Source: an uncultured Caulobacter sp. (GTDB taxonomy: Bacteria; Pseudomonadota; Alphaproteobacteria; Caulobacterales; Caulobacteraceae). From it: a stretch of DNA of 62,924 bases. Position 1 is the first letter of the stretch. Each line of letters begins with the position of its first letter. The stretch covers positions 1 to 62,924 of the forward strand of contig NZ_CAMQSF010000020.1 of the NCBI RefSeq assembly GCF_947036865.1, read 5' to 3'. The notes under the pieces are model-generated. The model saw only the letters and a list, made by a program, of their open reading frames with translations. It was not told the origin of the DNA and did no database searches. This document shows positions 36,548 to 45,497 of this stretch, piece after piece. Both the position numbers and the translations under genes were made by a program.

Positions 36548-37939
36548 ATGACCCTGAAGATCCACGACACCCTGGCGCGCGAGAAGCGCGACTTCGTTCC
36601 CGCCGATCCGAAGCGGGTGACGATGTATGTCTGCGGGCCGACGGTCTATAACCACGCGCACATCGGCAATTTCCGGCCCGTCGTGGTGTTCGACGTGCTC
36701 TATCGCGTGCTGCGCCACCTCTATGGCGAGGACGCGGTGGTCTATGCCCGCAACGTCACGGACGTCGACGACAAGATCAACAAGAAGGCCGCCGACGAGG
36801 GCGTCGACATCAAGGTCGTCACCGACCGCTATCTGGCCGCCTATCACCAGGACGCCGACGCCCTGGGCGCGCTGCGGCCGACCCTGGAGCCCAAGGCCAC
36901 CGAGCATATCGGCGCGATCGTCGAGATGATCGGCAAGCTGGTCGACAACGGCAGCGCCTACGCCGCCGAGGGTCACGTGCTGTTCGACACCCAGAGCTTC
37001 CCCGACTACGGCCAGCTGTCGGGCCGGCCGCTGGACGAGATGATCGCCGGCGCCCGCGTCGAGGTCGCGCCCTACAAGCGCCACCCCGCCGACTTCGTGC
37101 TGTGGAAGCCGTCGAAGGAAAACGAGCCCGAGTGGGACAGCCCCTGGGGCGCCGGCCGCCCCGGCTGGCACATCGAGTGCTCGGCCATGATCGACAAGGC
37201 GCTGGGGACCACGATCGACATCCACGCCGGCGGCATCGACCTGACCTTCCCGCACCACGAAAACGAGGTGGCCCAGAGCCGCTGCGCTCATGGGACGCCG
37301 GTGCTGGCCAACTACTGGATGCACAACGGCTTCCTCGACATGGGCGGGGAGAAGATGTCCAAGAGCCTGGGCAATGTCATCATCCCGCACGAGCTCCTGA
37401 AGACCGTGCCGGGCGAGGTGATCCGCTGGGCGCTGCTGTCGGCCCATTACCGCCAGCCGCTGGACTGGACGCCCGAGCTCTTGGAGCAGAGCAAGAAGTC
37501 GCTGGACCGCCTGTACGGCGCCCTGCGCCGCGCCAAGGACGTCGCCCCCGACCAGGCCATGGAGGCCCCGGCCGAGGTGATCGCCGCCCTGATGGACGAC
37601 CTGAACACGCCGCTGGCGACCTCGGCCTTCTTCGAGGTGTCAAGCCTGATCGAGAAGGCCGTCACCGCCGGCGACACCGTCGCCATCGCCGCCAACAAGG
37701 CCCGCCTGCTGGAGGCCGGCGCCCTGCTGGGCTTCCTGCGGGCCGATCCGGACAGTTGGTTCGAGGGCGACGCGTCGGACGAGCTGAAGGCCCAGGTCGA
37801 GGACCTGCTGGCCAAACGCCTCGCCGCCCGCGCCGCCAAGGACTGGCCCGCCGCCGACGCCATCCGCGCCGAACTCGACGCCCTGGGCGTTGTGGTGATG
37901 GACGGCCCGTCGGGCGCGACCTGGCGGATGAAGGACTAA
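36548..37939 (+). CDS. cysS: Cysteinyl-tRNA synthetase
   Basis: 463-residue class I synthetase. The nucleotide-binding HIGH motif appears as AHIGN in [16 protein letters not shown], and KMSKSLGN completes the site. Zinc ligands are visible as the Cys of MYVCGPT, Cys in HIECSAM and His/Glu in FPHHENE. The length is typical. The start ATG is close to its divergent neighbour folE, sharing a 215-nt control region. It is followed by a large palindromic repeat. Confidence 0.97.
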   Translation: MTLKIHDTLAREKRDFVPADPKRVTMYVCGPTVYNHAHIGNFRPVVVFDVLYRVLRHLYGEDAVVYARNVTDVDDKINKKAADEGVDIKVVTDRYLAAYHQDADALGALRPTLEPKATEHIGAIVEMIGKLVDNGSAYAAEGHVLFDTQSFPDYGQLSGRPLDEMIAGARVEVAPYKRHPADFVLWKPSKENEPEWDSPWGAGRPGWHIECSAMIDKALGTTIDIHAGGIDLTFPHHENEVAQSRCAHGTPVLANYWMHNGFLDMGGEKMSKSLGNVIIPHELLKTVPGEVIRWALLSAHYRQPLDWTPELLEQSKKSLDRLYGALRRAKDVAPDQAMEAPAEVIAALMDDLNTPLATSAFFEVSSLIEKAVTAGDTVAIAANKARLLEAGALLGFLRADPDSWFEGDASDELKAQVEDLLAKRLAARAAKDWPAADAIRAELDALGVVVMDGPSGATWRMKD

Positions 37940-37965
37940 GGCCGCGTCTCCAGCCCGCCCTCATC

Positions 37966-38074
37966 CGACTTTCCCCGCGAAAGCGGGGACCCAAGCGAGC
38001 TGTCAGCAAAGCCGCGCTGACCGCGACCATCCCCGCCGATTCAGCTTGGGTCCCCGCTTTCGCGGGGAAAGTCG
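37966..38074. repeat. Large palindromic repeat, CCCCGCGAAAGCGGGG family
   Basis: 31-bp perfect inverted arms (37966-37996 and 38044-38074), each containing a hairpin core CCCCGCGAAAGCGGGG, around 47 bp of inner sequence. It lies between the cysS stop and the stop codon of the GIY-YIG gene (38081-38083), just 6 bp away. Both genes converge on it, so it may also act as a bidirectional terminator. Confidence 0.88.
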
Positions 38075-38080
38075 GGGGAA

Positions 38081-38374
38081 TTAGCGGTTCAGGGTGTCGT
38101 ACAGATCGGCCCAGGTCGGATTCAGCGCTTCGATCAAGGCGATCTTCCAGGCCCGTCGCCATTTCTTGATCTGACGCTCGCGCAGGACCGCGCCCTCACG
38201 TGTCTCGCCGAGCTCATACCAGACCAAACGATCGACCCCGTATTTGGCGGTGAAGCCCTTGCGGGTCTTCTCGCGATGCTCCCAGGCTCGCCGCGGCAGG
38301 TCGTCCGTGTGGCCGCAGTACAGCGTGCCATAGGGCCCGCTGGCCATGATGTAGACGGCGAACATTCGGTTCAT
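38081..38374 (-). CDS. GIY-YIG domain nuclease-like protein
   Basis: 97 residues: a stand-alone GIY-YIG domain. AVYIMAS holds the GIY position (Y8), TLYCGHTDDLPRRAWEH the YIG position (as YCG, Y19) and catalytic Arg28. The acidic helix (REGAVLRERQIKKWRR) and Asn85 in ALNP follow. Small proteins of this UvrC N-terminal type are widespread in bacteria with unclear roles. Its stop codon lies 6 bp from the end of a 109-bp palindromic repeat. Isolated, convergent with cysS. Confidence 0.88.
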   Translation of the reverse strand: MNRMFAVYIMASGPYGTLYCGHTDDLPRRAWEHREKTRKGFTAKYGVDRLVWYELGETREGAVLRERQIKKWRRAWKIALIEALNPTWADLYDTLNR

Positions 38375-38496
38375 GATCGGAACGTATCATGAACATATGG
38401 TTGTGGACAGCGTGAGCGCGGCTTAGGCGTGTCGTTTTTCCATGGTCGATCGGCCTGGGTGGTGGGTCCCAGCGCTGGGTGCTAAACCCCCACCCC

Positions 38497-38958
38497 ATGA
38501 AACGCGCCGTCGAGCACCGTATCGGGGTCCAGGCCCCCGCCGAGATCGTCTGGGAGGTCGTGTCCGACTTCGACGCCTGGACGCACTGGAATCCGCTCTA
38601 CCGCCGGGCCGAGGGCCAGCTGAAGATCGGCACGGCCCTGAGCCTGGAACAGCACCTGCCCGGCCGGCCGCCGACCGTGATCACGCCGATCGTCCAGGAC
38701 TGGGTGCCCTACGAGCAGCTGCACTGGCGCTCGAGCCGGATGGGCGGGTTCGTCACCGCGATCCGCTATCTCGAGATCGAGAACATGGGTCCCGAGAACG
38801 CCACCTTCTCGAACGGCGAGCTGTTCATGGGCCTTCTGCTGCGCTTCGTCTCGCGCGAGGAGCGGCGGACGCTGAAGGCGGCGTTCACCCGGATGGGCGA
38901 GGCCGTGCGCGATCGGGCGGAAAGCCTCTGGTCCGAGCGCCGCCAGACCCCATCTTAA
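38497..38958 (+). CDS. SRPBCC (START-like) family protein
   Basis: 153 residues with the helix-grip pattern: VEHRIGVQAPAEIVWEVVSDFDAWTHWNPLYRR, then antiparallel strands, and a long C-terminal helix (RTLKAAFTRMGEAVRDRAESLW). Such proteins bind hydrophobic ligands; no specific ligand can be named. ATG 38497 was preferred to an upstream GTG at 38479, since the family core begins at KRAVEHRI. It ends 8 nt before the IscU-like gene and could share its transcript. Confidence 0.82.
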   Translation: MKRAVEHRIGVQAPAEIVWEVVSDFDAWTHWNPLYRRAEGQLKIGTALSLEQHLPGRPPTVITPIVQDWVPYEQLHWRSSRMGGFVTAIRYLEIENMGPENATFSNGELFMGLLLRFVSREERRTLKAAFTRMGEAVRDRAESLWSERRQTPS

Positions 38959-38966
38959 GGCTCGCG

Positions 38967-39428
38967 ATGATCGACGATCTCTACAGCGCCAAGATCCTCA
39001 AGCTGGTGGCCAACATGCCGCGGGCCGGACGCCTGGCCGCGCCCGACGCCAGCAGCGAGAAGGTCGCCAAGCTGTGCGGCAGCAAGATCACGGTCGACGT
39101 CGCCGTCCGGGACGGCAAGGTCGTCGACTACGCGCAGGACGTCGCCGCCTGCGCCCTGGGCCAGGCCGCCGCGGCGATCCTCGGGCAGAACGTGATCGGG
39201 GCCGACCTCGCCGACATCGAGTTGGCGCGCGACTCTCTTGCCGCTATGCTGAAAGCGAACGGTTCGCCTCCCGTGGGCCGGTTTGCGGAGCTCGCCGTGC
39301 TGGAGCCGGTCAAGGACTATCCCGCTCGTCACGCCTCGACGCTGCTGGCGTTCGATGCGACGGTCGAGGCTGTCCGGAAGGCCACAGGCGTCGGCGAAAC
39401 GCGAACTAGCACCGCCGGCGCGGCTTGA
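38967..39428 (+). CDS. IscU/NifU-like Fe-S scaffold protein lacking the third cysteine
   Basis: 153 residues with the IscU fold pattern. Cys37 (KLCGSKITVDV) and Cys62 (DVAACALGQAAAAILG) match two scaffold ligands. The position of the third Cys (KCATL in SufU-type proteins) is A123 in ARHASTLLAFDA. It may thus be an IscU-derived protein with another role or incomplete cluster chemistry. It precedes yidD and thrS, not isc or suf genes. The last ~15 residues are a variable Thr/Ala tail. Confidence 0.8.
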   Translation: MIDDLYSAKILKLVANMPRAGRLAAPDASSEKVAKLCGSKITVDVAVRDGKVVDYAQDVAACALGQAAAAILGQNVIGADLADIELARDSLAAMLKANGSPPVGRFAELAVLEPVKDYPARHASTLLAFDATVEAVRKATGVGETRTSTAGAA

Positions 39429-39480
39429 TCGCGACCCCTTTCGGGGTGTGTAACAGCATCGCAACAATTCGCGCGCCGGC

Positions 39481-39735
39481 ATGACCTTCTACGACCGCAC
39501 CGTCGACCTGGGCCTTCGAGCCTACAAGTTGACGCTTTCGCCCCTCATCGGGCGGCAGTGCCGTTTCGCGCCGAGCTGTTCGGAGTACGCGGCGGCCGCC
39601 CTCAAGGATCATGGCCCGCTCAAGGGTTCCTGGTTGGCGTTGCGACGGATTTGCCGCTGCAATCCGTTGGGTGGATCGGGCTACGACCCGCCGCCTCCGC
39701 GACCTCAGCCACGCAAGTGGATGTGTGAAGAATGA
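39481..39735 (+). CDS. yidD: Membrane protein insertion efficiency factor YidD
   Basis: 84-residue member of the YidD family. Its hallmark is [31 protein letters not shown] followed by the Cys-containing [17 protein letters not shown]. It is thought to assist YidC-dependent insertion of inner-membrane proteins. The usual yidC-rnpA neighbourhood is absent; here it lies between an IscU-like gene and thrS. The stop overlaps the thrS ATG by four bases (ATGA), so the two are probably co-translated. Confidence 0.93.
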   Translation: MTFYDRTVDLGLRAYKLTLSPLIGRQCRFAPSCSEYAAAALKDHGPLKGSWLALRRICRCNPLGGSGYDPPPPRPQPRKWMCEE

Positions 39736-41726
39736 TCGATCTGGTTTTTCCCGACGGCTCTGCCCGTCAGTACCCGGACGGCTCGACGGGTCGCGACGTC
39801 GCCGCCGCCATCTCCAAGTCGCTGGAGAAGAAGGCGCTGCTGATCAAGCTGGACGGCCAGCTGCTGGATCTGGATCGGCCCCTGACGCCCGACCTGCTGA
39901 CCGGCGATCGCAAGTTCGAGATCCTGACGCGCGAGGCGCCCGAGGCGCTGGACACCATCCGCCACGACACCGCCCACGTGCTGGCCGAGGCGGTGCAGGA
40001 GCTGTTCCCCGGCACCCAGGTGACGATCGGCCCGAACGTCGAGGACGGCTTCTACTACGACTTCGCGCGCGACGAGCCGTTCAGCCTGGACGATCTGGAA
40101 AAGATCGAAAAGCGCATGAAGGAGATCGTCGACCGCGACGAGAAGATCACGCGCGAGGTCTGGGACCGCGACGAGGCCATCGCCCACTTCGACGGCATCG
40201 GCGAGCAGTACAAAGCCCAGATCATCCGTGATCTGCCGCCGACGGACACGATCACGGTCTATCGCCAGGGGAACTGGAAGGACCTGTGCCGCGGGCCGCA
40301 CCTGCCGTCGACCAAGCACGTCGGCAAGGCCTTCAAGCTGACCAAGCTGGCCGGGGCCTATTGGCGCGGCGACCAGAACAACGCCCAGCTGCAGCGCATC
40401 TACGGCACCGCGTGGGCGTCCGAGGCCGATCTCGAGGCCTATCTGAAGCGCATCGAGGAAGCCGAGCGCCGCGACCACCGCAAGCTGGGCAAGGCCATGG
40501 ACCTCTTCCACATCCAGGAAGAGGGCAAGGGCATGGTGTTCTGGCACCCCAAGGGCTGGGCGCTCTATCGGGTGCTCGAGGACTACATGCGCCGCCGGCT
40601 CGACGCGGCCGGCTATCGCGAGGTCAAGACGCCGCAGATCCTCGACAAGAGCCTGTGGGAAAAGTCGGGCCACGCCGAGAAGTTCGGCCACGCCATGTTC
40701 ATGTGCGAGAGCGCCGAGGGCGAGGTCCTGGCGGTCAAGCCGATGAACTGCCCCGGTCACATCCAGATCTTCAACGTCGGCCAGAAGAGCTATCGCGAAC
40801 TGCCGCTGCGCATGGCCGAGTTCGGCGCCTGCCACCGCTACGAGCCGTCCGGCGCCATGCACGGCATCATGCGGGTGCGCGCCTTCACCCAGGACGACGC
40901 CCACATCTTCTGCCGCGAGGAGCAGGTCACCGAGGAGAGCGCGCGGTTCATCGAATTGTTGCGCAGCGTCTATAACGACCTGGGCATGACGCTTCACGAC
41001 GTGAAGTTCTCGACCCGGCCGGAGCTTCGCGCCGGCACGGACGAGATCTGGGACAAGGCCGAGCACGCCCTGGCCACGGCCGCCGAAGCCGCCGGCGAAC
41101 GCCTCGTCGATCAGCCGGGCGAGGGCGCCTTCTACGGCCCCAAGCTGGAATTCTCGTTGAAGGACGCCATCGGCCGCGTCTGGCAATGCGGCACGCTGCA
41201 ACTCGACTTCGTCTTGCCGGAACGACTGGACGCCGAATACGTTTCGGAGGACGGTTCGAAGAAGCGTCCGGTGATGCTTCACCGGGCGATCTTGGGGTCC
41301 TTCGAGCGTTTCATCGGCATCCTGTTGGAAAATTTCGCGGGGGCGCTGCCGGTCTGGCTGGCGCCGACTCAGGTGGTCGTGGCCACCATCACGTCCGACG
41401 CCGATGATTACGCCCGTGAGGTCGTCGAGAAGCTGACGAGCTTGGGAATGCGCGCGGAGGTGGATCTGCGTAATGAGAAGATCAATTACAAGATCCGCGA
41501 GCACAGTCTCGCCAAGGTTCCCGTGATCGCCGTGGTCGGACGCAAGGAAGCCGAAACCGGCCAACTGGCCCTGCGTCGTCTCGGCGGCGAGGGCCAAAGC
41601 GTGCTGTCGCTGGAAGAAGCGCTCCGCGTGCTGAAGGCCGATGCGACGCCGCCGGATCTCGCCCGTCTCCAGGGGCTGGCCCGGCCGGCCGCGAAGGAGC
41701 CCGTCGGGGAGGCCGCGACCGTCTGA
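39732..41726 (+). CDS. thrS: Threonyl-tRNA synthetase
   Basis: 664-residue class II synthetase. It has an N-terminal TGS domain (1-62), the editing domain ([20 protein letters not shown] at about 78-97), and the catalytic core with Cys in MNCPGH and [31 protein letters not shown]-terminal anticodon-binding domain follows. The last ~25 residues ([12 protein letters not shown]... onward) extend beyond the usual end. It starts in a four-base overlap with yidD and ends overlapping the glycosyltransferase start by one base (TGATG). Confidence 0.97.
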   Translation: MIDLVFPDGSARQYPDGSTGRDVAAAISKSLEKKALLIKLDGQLLDLDRPLTPDLLTGDRKFEILTREAPEALDTIRHDTAHVLAEAVQELFPGTQVTIGPNVEDGFYYDFARDEPFSLDDLEKIEKRMKEIVDRDEKITREVWDRDEAIAHFDGIGEQYKAQIIRDLPPTDTITVYRQGNWKDLCRGPHLPSTKHVGKAFKLTKLAGAYWRGDQNNAQLQRIYGTAWASEADLEAYLKRIEEAERRDHRKLGKAMDLFHIQEEGKGMVFWHPKGWALYRVLEDYMRRRLDAAGYREVKTPQILDKSLWEKSGHAEKFGHAMFMCESAEGEVLAVKPMNCPGHIQIFNVGQKSYRELPLRMAEFGACHRYEPSGAMHGIMRVRAFTQDDAHIFCREEQVTEESARFIELLRSVYNDLGMTLHDVKFSTRPELRAGTDEIWDKAEHALATAAEAAGERLVDQPGEGAFYGPKLEFSLKDAIGRVWQCGTLQLDFVLPERLDAEYVSEDGSKKRPVMLHRAILGSFERFIGILLENFAGALPVWLAPTQVVVATITSDADDYAREVVEKLTSLGMRAEVDLRNEKINYKIREHSLAKVPVIAVVGRKEAETGQLALRRLGGEGQSVLSLEEALRVLKADATPPDLARLQGLARPAAKEPVGEAATV

Positions 41727-42652
41727 TGAACAGCATCCTCCCGTCCGTCTCGACCCTTGCCGTGGGCGCGCGTCCGGCTCGTCCGAACGTGTCCGTGGTC
41801 ATGGTCGTCTATCGGACGGGAGAGGCGCTGACCCAGAGCATCCGGCACGTGCTGGCCGAGCCGCTGGTCGACGAGTTCGTCATCGTCGACAACGGCTCGA
41901 ACGCCCGCGACGAGGACATGCTGCGGTCGCTGGCGCTCACCGAGCCGCGGGTGGTGCTCAAGCAGGGCCACGGCAATATCGGCTTCGCGCGCGGCGCCAA
42001 TCTGGGGGCCCAGACGGCCGGCGGCGAATATATCGTCTTCCTGAACCCCGACGCCAACCTGCAGCCCGGCTGCGTCGCGGCCCTGGTCAAGGCGTTCAAG
42101 GGCCAGCCCACGCCGACCGTGGTCGGGGCGCGGGTGCTGAACATCGACGGCACCGAGCAGCGCGGCGGTCGTCGCGGCGAGGTCACGCCGATGAGCACCG
42201 TGCTCAGCTTCGGCCAGCTGACCCGCCGCTATCCCAAGCTGGCCAATTTCGAGATCCATCGCGAGAACGAGCCGCTGCCGTCCGAGCCGGCGCCGATGCC
42301 GACGATCTCGGGCGCCTGCTTTGCGCTGCGCCGGCGCGATTTCGAGGCGCTGGGCGGCTTCGACGAAGGCTATTTCCTGCACGTCGAGGACATCGATCTG
42401 TGCTGGCGGGCCCGCCGCGCGGGCGGCCAGGTGCTGTTCCAGCCCCGGGCCGAGGTCGTGCATCTGGGCCACACCAGCCTGGAGCACCCGGTCAAGGTCG
42501 AGTTCCACAAGGGCGTCGGCCTGACCCGCTATTTCATCAAGCGCGCCGACTCGTTCCAGCTGTTCGCCGCCGCCGTGCTGCTGGCCCCGGCCATCATGCT
42601 GATGTCGGTGTGCCGTCCGCTGCTGTGGCGCCTGACCGGGCGGCCGATCTAG
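41726..42652 (+). CDS. Family 2 glycosyltransferase
   Basis: 308 residues with the GT-A fold order: NVSVVMVVYRTGEALTQSI, FVIVDNGSNARD, GNIGFARGANLGAQTAGGEYIVFLNPDANLQPG (metal-binding DxD equivalent) and GGFDEGYFLHVEDIDLCWRARRAGG. It resembles rhamnosyl-type GT2 enzymes. A hydrophobic C-terminal helix (AAAVLLAPAIMLMSVCRPLLW) may anchor it to the membrane. It shares one base with the thrS stop, an unusual partner for a surface-sugar enzyme. Confidence 0.9.
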   Translation: MNSILPSVSTLAVGARPARPNVSVVMVVYRTGEALTQSIRHVLAEPLVDEFVIVDNGSNARDEDMLRSLALTEPRVVLKQGHGNIGFARGANLGAQTAGGEYIVFLNPDANLQPGCVAALVKAFKGQPTPTVVGARVLNIDGTEQRGGRRGEVTPMSTVLSFGQLTRRYPKLANFEIHRENEPLPSEPAPMPTISGACFALRRRDFEALGGFDEGYFLHVEDIDLCWRARRAGGQVLFQPRAEVVHLGHTSLEHPVKVEFHKGVGLTRYFIKRADSFQLFAAAVLLAPAIMLMSVCRPLLWRLTGRPI

Positions 42653-42680
42653 AGCGCCTGTGGCGTGACGCTCGCCGATG

Positions 42681-42701
42681 GGATATACATCTCGTATATC
42701 C
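42681..42701. promoter_or_regulatory. vapBC operator palindrome
   Basis: GGATATAC (42681-42688) and GTATATCC (42694-42701), perfect 8-bp inverted arms with a 5-nt spacer, 10 bp upstream of the vapB start. AT-rich in a GC-rich genome and placed where VapB or VapBC would bind for autorepression. Confidence 0.7.
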
Positions 42702-42711
42702 AGAGGCGGCG

Positions 42712-42933
42712 ATGACGAAAACCACGCTTTTCCAATCCAACCGCACCCAGGCCGTTCGCCTGCCCAAGGATGTCGCCTTTCCGGACGGCGTGAAGTCGGT
42801 CGTCGTCCTGCGCGAGGGCGCTCGGCGCGTCATCGTGCCGGCGGACGCGGTCTGGGACGACTTCTTCGCCGCGCCGGGCATTGACCTCGGGCCGCGCGAT
42901 CAACCCGCCGCGCAAGAGCGCGAAGCCTTCTAG
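42712..42933 (+). CDS. vapB: VapB-type antitoxin (AbrB/MazE-like)
   Basis: 73 residues. The N-terminal swapped-hairpin DNA-binding domain begins TTLFQSNRTQAVRLPKDVAFPDGVKSVVVLREG, the typical VapB/MazE pattern. The C-terminal part (DFFAAPGIDLGPRDQP) should wrap and inhibit the toxin. It is preceded by a palindromic operator and its stop overlaps the toxin GTG start by one base, as in most vapBC operons. Confidence 0.9.
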   Translation: MTKTTLFQSNRTQAVRLPKDVAFPDGVKSVVVLREGARRVIVPADAVWDDFFAAPGIDLGPRDQPAAQEREAF

Positions 42934-43343
42934 TGCCGGCCTATCTGCTCGACACCAATCTCTGTATCCGCGTGCTGCGCGACCGACCCCCGGGCCTCAG
43001 AGAGCTCTTCAACGCTCGCGCCGAGTCGCTCTGTCTTTCCACCATCGTGCTGACCGAGCTGCTGCACGGCGCGGCGAAGTCGGCGCGACCCGATCACAAC
43101 CGGCGAGAGGTCGAGCGTTTCGCCGCTCGGCTGGAGGTGCTGCCGTTCGACGCCGCCGCCGCCGATCACGCCGCCGACATCCGCGCCACGCTGGAGCGCG
43201 CCAGCCAGTCGATCGGCGGCTACGACATCCTGATCGCGGGGCATGCGCGCTCGAGGGGGCTGATCGTGGTGACGGGCAATCTCGCCGAATTCAAGCGGGT
43301 CGATGGCCTGCTGTGCGAGGACTGGGAGGCGCCTTCGAGTTGA
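42933..43343 (+). CDS. vapC: VapC toxin, PIN-domain ribonuclease
   Basis: 136 residues with the PIN acid cluster: D7 in LLDTN, E42 in TELLHG, D98 in GGYDILIAGHA, and TGN at 114-116 in place of the fourth residue, as in many VapC/FitB toxins. VapC enzymes cut tRNA or rRNA; this target is unknown. The GTG start overlaps the vapB stop by one base. No mobile-element genes are nearby. Confidence 0.92.
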   Translation: MPAYLLDTNLCIRVLRDRPPGLRELFNARAESLCLSTIVLTELLHGAAKSARPDHNRREVERFAARLEVLPFDAAAADHAADIRATLERASQSIGGYDILIAGHARSRGLIVVTGNLAEFKRVDGLLCEDWEAPSS

Positions 43344-43388
43344 ACCCCCGGCGGCGGCTCGAAGATCGAACCGCCTGAGCCGCCGGCC

Positions 43389-44219
43389 TCAGAACCGCCC
43401 GCGCTGGAAGTCCTCGAACGCCTGGACGATCTCCTCGCGCGAGGTCATCACGAACGGGCCGTGCCAGAACACCGGCTCGCCGATCGGACGGCCGGCCAAC
43501 AGCAGGACGCGGGCGTCGGTGACCGCCTCGACGCGGACCGTGTCGCCGGTCCCCAGGAACACCCCCGACAGGGCGTCGACCGTGTCGTGCGCCACCCGGA
43601 CCTGGCCTTCATAGACCGCCAGCATGGCGTTGCGGTCGTCGCCGACCGGCTCCTCGAAGACGGTTCCGGCCGGCAGCACGACATCGAAATAGAGGGCGTC
43701 GACCGCCCCGCCGCCGATCGGTCCGGCGGTTCCCGCGTCGGTCGCGCCGGAGATCACCTTGACCGAGACGCCGCCGTCGCGCGCCTCGACCGGGATGCTG
43801 TCGGCCTCGAATTCCTGATAGCCGGGCGCGCTCATCTTCAGCCGGGCGGGCAGGTTCACCCACAGCTGGAAGCCGCGCATACGGCCCTCGGCCTGCTCCG
43901 GCATCTCGGAGTGGACGATGCCCTTGCCGGCCCGCATCCACTGGATCCCGCCCGGCCCGATCACGCCCTCGCGGCCGGTGTTGTCCTTGTGACGCATCCG
44001 GCCTTCCAGCATGTAGGTCACGGTCTCGAAGCCGCGATGCGGGTGGTCGGGAAAGCCGCCCATATAGTCGGACGCCTTGTCGTTGTCGAAGCAGTCCAGC
44101 ATCAGGAACGGGTCGAACATCTGGGCCTGCGGCGTGCCCAGCATGCGGGTCAGGCGCACGCCGTCGCCGTCCGAGGCGGGCACGCCCTTGACGATCTTCA
44201 GCACGGGTCGAACGCTCAT
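43389..44219 (-). CDS. Pirin-family protein
   Basis: 276-residue bicupin. The N-terminal cupin has the pirin metal motif: PFLMLDCFDNDKASDYMGGFPDHPHRGFETVTYMLEGRMRHKDNTG, with two His of PHPHRGF-type, the Glu and the later His. GGIQWMRAGKGIVHSEMP is diagnostic of pirins. Bacterial homologues have quercetinase activity or regulate metabolism; this one's role is unknown. Divergent from ychF. Confidence 0.93.
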   Translation of the reverse strand: MSVRPVLKIVKGVPASDGDGVRLTRMLGTPQAQMFDPFLMLDCFDNDKASDYMGGFPDHPHRGFETVTYMLEGRMRHKDNTGREGVIGPGGIQWMRAGKGIVHSEMPEQAEGRMRGFQLWVNLPARLKMSAPGYQEFEADSIPVEARDGGVSVKVISGATDAGTAGPIGGGAVDALYFDVVLPAGTVFEEPVGDDRNAMLAVYEGQVRVAHDTVDALSGVFLGTGDTVRVEAVTDARVLLLAGRPIGEPVFWHGPFVMTSREEIVQAFEDFQRGRF

Positions 44220-44338
44220 CGGCGGGCTCCTTTTCGCGGATCGATATCAGCACTGGTTGCGGTTTGCGCAAGGGGCGTGGTTCGCCTTTCCGCCCCATCC
44301 GTGCTAAGCGCCCGCCCAACGAAATTCACGAGAGTTCC

Positions 44339-45439
44339 ATGGCCCTGAAAGTCGCCATCGTCGGCCTGCCCAACGTCGGCAAGTCCACCCTGTTCAACGC
44401 CCTGACCCAGACGGCGTCGGCCCAGGCGGCCAACTATCCGTTCTGCACGATCGAGCCCAACACCGGCGACGTCGCCGTGCCCGAGCCGCGCCTGAACGCC
44501 CTGGCCAAGATCGCCGGCTCCAAGGAAATCATCCCCTCGCGGATCAACTTCGTCGACATCGCCGGCCTGGTGCGCGGCGCGTCCAAGGGCGAGGGCCTGG
44601 GCAACCAGTTCCTGGCCAATATCCGCGACTGCGACGCCGTGGCCTTCGTCGCCCGCTGCTTCGAGGACAGCGACATCACCCACGTCGAGGGCCGCATCGA
44701 CCCGATCGCCGATCTCGAGATCATCGAGATGGAGCTGATGCTGGCCGACCTGGAAAGCCTGGAAAAGCGCCTGCCCAATGTCGAGAAGCGCGCCAAGAGC
44801 GGCGGCGACAAGGACATGGTCCAGACCCTGCGCCTGATCAATCTGGCGCTGGAGCAGCTGCGCGCCGGCCGCCCGGCCCGCGCCGCCAAGATCGACAAGG
44901 AAGACGCCAAGGCCTGGGCCATGCTGCAGCTCCTGACCTCGCTGCCGGCCCTCTATGTCTGCAATGTCGAGGAAGCCAGCGCCGACAAGGGCAACAAGTA
45001 TTCGGACCTCGTGGCCGAGCGCGCCGCGCGCGACAACGCGAAAAGCGTGGTGATCTCGGCCCAGATCGAGAGCGAGATCGCCCTGCTGGACGAGGAAGAG
45101 CGCGCCGAGTTCCTGGAGACCCTGGGCCTGGCCGAACCCGGCCTCAACCGCCTGATCCGCGAGGCCTATAAGCTCTTGGGCTTGCAGACCTATTTCACGG
45201 TCGGCCCCAAGGAGGCCCGCGCCTGGACGATCCATGTGGGCGACACCGCCCCGCAGGCGGCCGGCGTGATCCACACCGACTTCGAGAAGGGCTTCATCCG
45301 GGCCGAGACCATCGCCTTCGACGACTATGTCGCCCTGAACGGCGAGGGCGGGGCCAAGGAGGCCGGCAAGATGCGCTCGGAAGGCAAGGACTACGTCGTC
45401 AAGGACGGCGACGTGATGCACTTCCGGTTCAACGTCTAA
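44339..45439 (+). CDS. ychF: Ribosome-associated ATPase YchF
   Basis: 366-residue Obg-family P-loop ATPase. The Walker A is GLPNVGKSTLFNALTQ. The guanine-specificity motif NKxD is replaced by CNVEE, the mark of the ATP-preferring YchF group. A coiled-coil domain (about 125-205) and a C-terminal TGS domain ending YVVKDGDVMHFRFNV follow. It associates with ribosomes and stress responses. I chose ATG 44339, directly before MALKVAIVGLP. A strong terminator follows. Confidence 0.96.
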   Translation: MALKVAIVGLPNVGKSTLFNALTQTASAQAANYPFCTIEPNTGDVAVPEPRLNALAKIAGSKEIIPSRINFVDIAGLVRGASKGEGLGNQFLANIRDCDAVAFVARCFEDSDITHVEGRIDPIADLEIIEMELMLADLESLEKRLPNVEKRAKSGGDKDMVQTLRLINLALEQLRAGRPARAAKIDKEDAKAWAMLQLLTSLPALYVCNVEEASADKGNKYSDLVAERAARDNAKSVVISAQIESEIALLDEEERAEFLETLGLAEPGLNRLIREAYKLLGLQTYFTVGPKEARAWTIHVGDTAPQAAGVIHTDFEKGFIRAETIAFDDYVALNGEGGAKEAGKMRSEGKDYVVKDGDVMHFRFNV

Positions 45440-45451
45440 AAAGAACATCAG

Positions 45452-45484
45452 CGGCCGGGCGGGAACGCCCGGCCGTTCGCTTTT
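45452..45484 (+). terminator. Intrinsic terminator after ychF
   Basis: Perfect 10-bp stem CGGCCGGGCG (45452-45461) / CGCCCGGCCG (45466-45475) with loop GGAA, then TTCGCTTTT. It separates ychF from the dienelactone hydrolase genes. Confidence 0.8.
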
Positions 45485-45497
45485 AGGGAGAGCGCCC

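Noticed and set aside
37966..38074. CRISPR-like arrangement of repeated hairpins at 38.0 kb and elsewhere
   Set aside because: Arms are inverted, not direct, occur singly and have no regular spacers or cas genes; these are intergenic palindromes.
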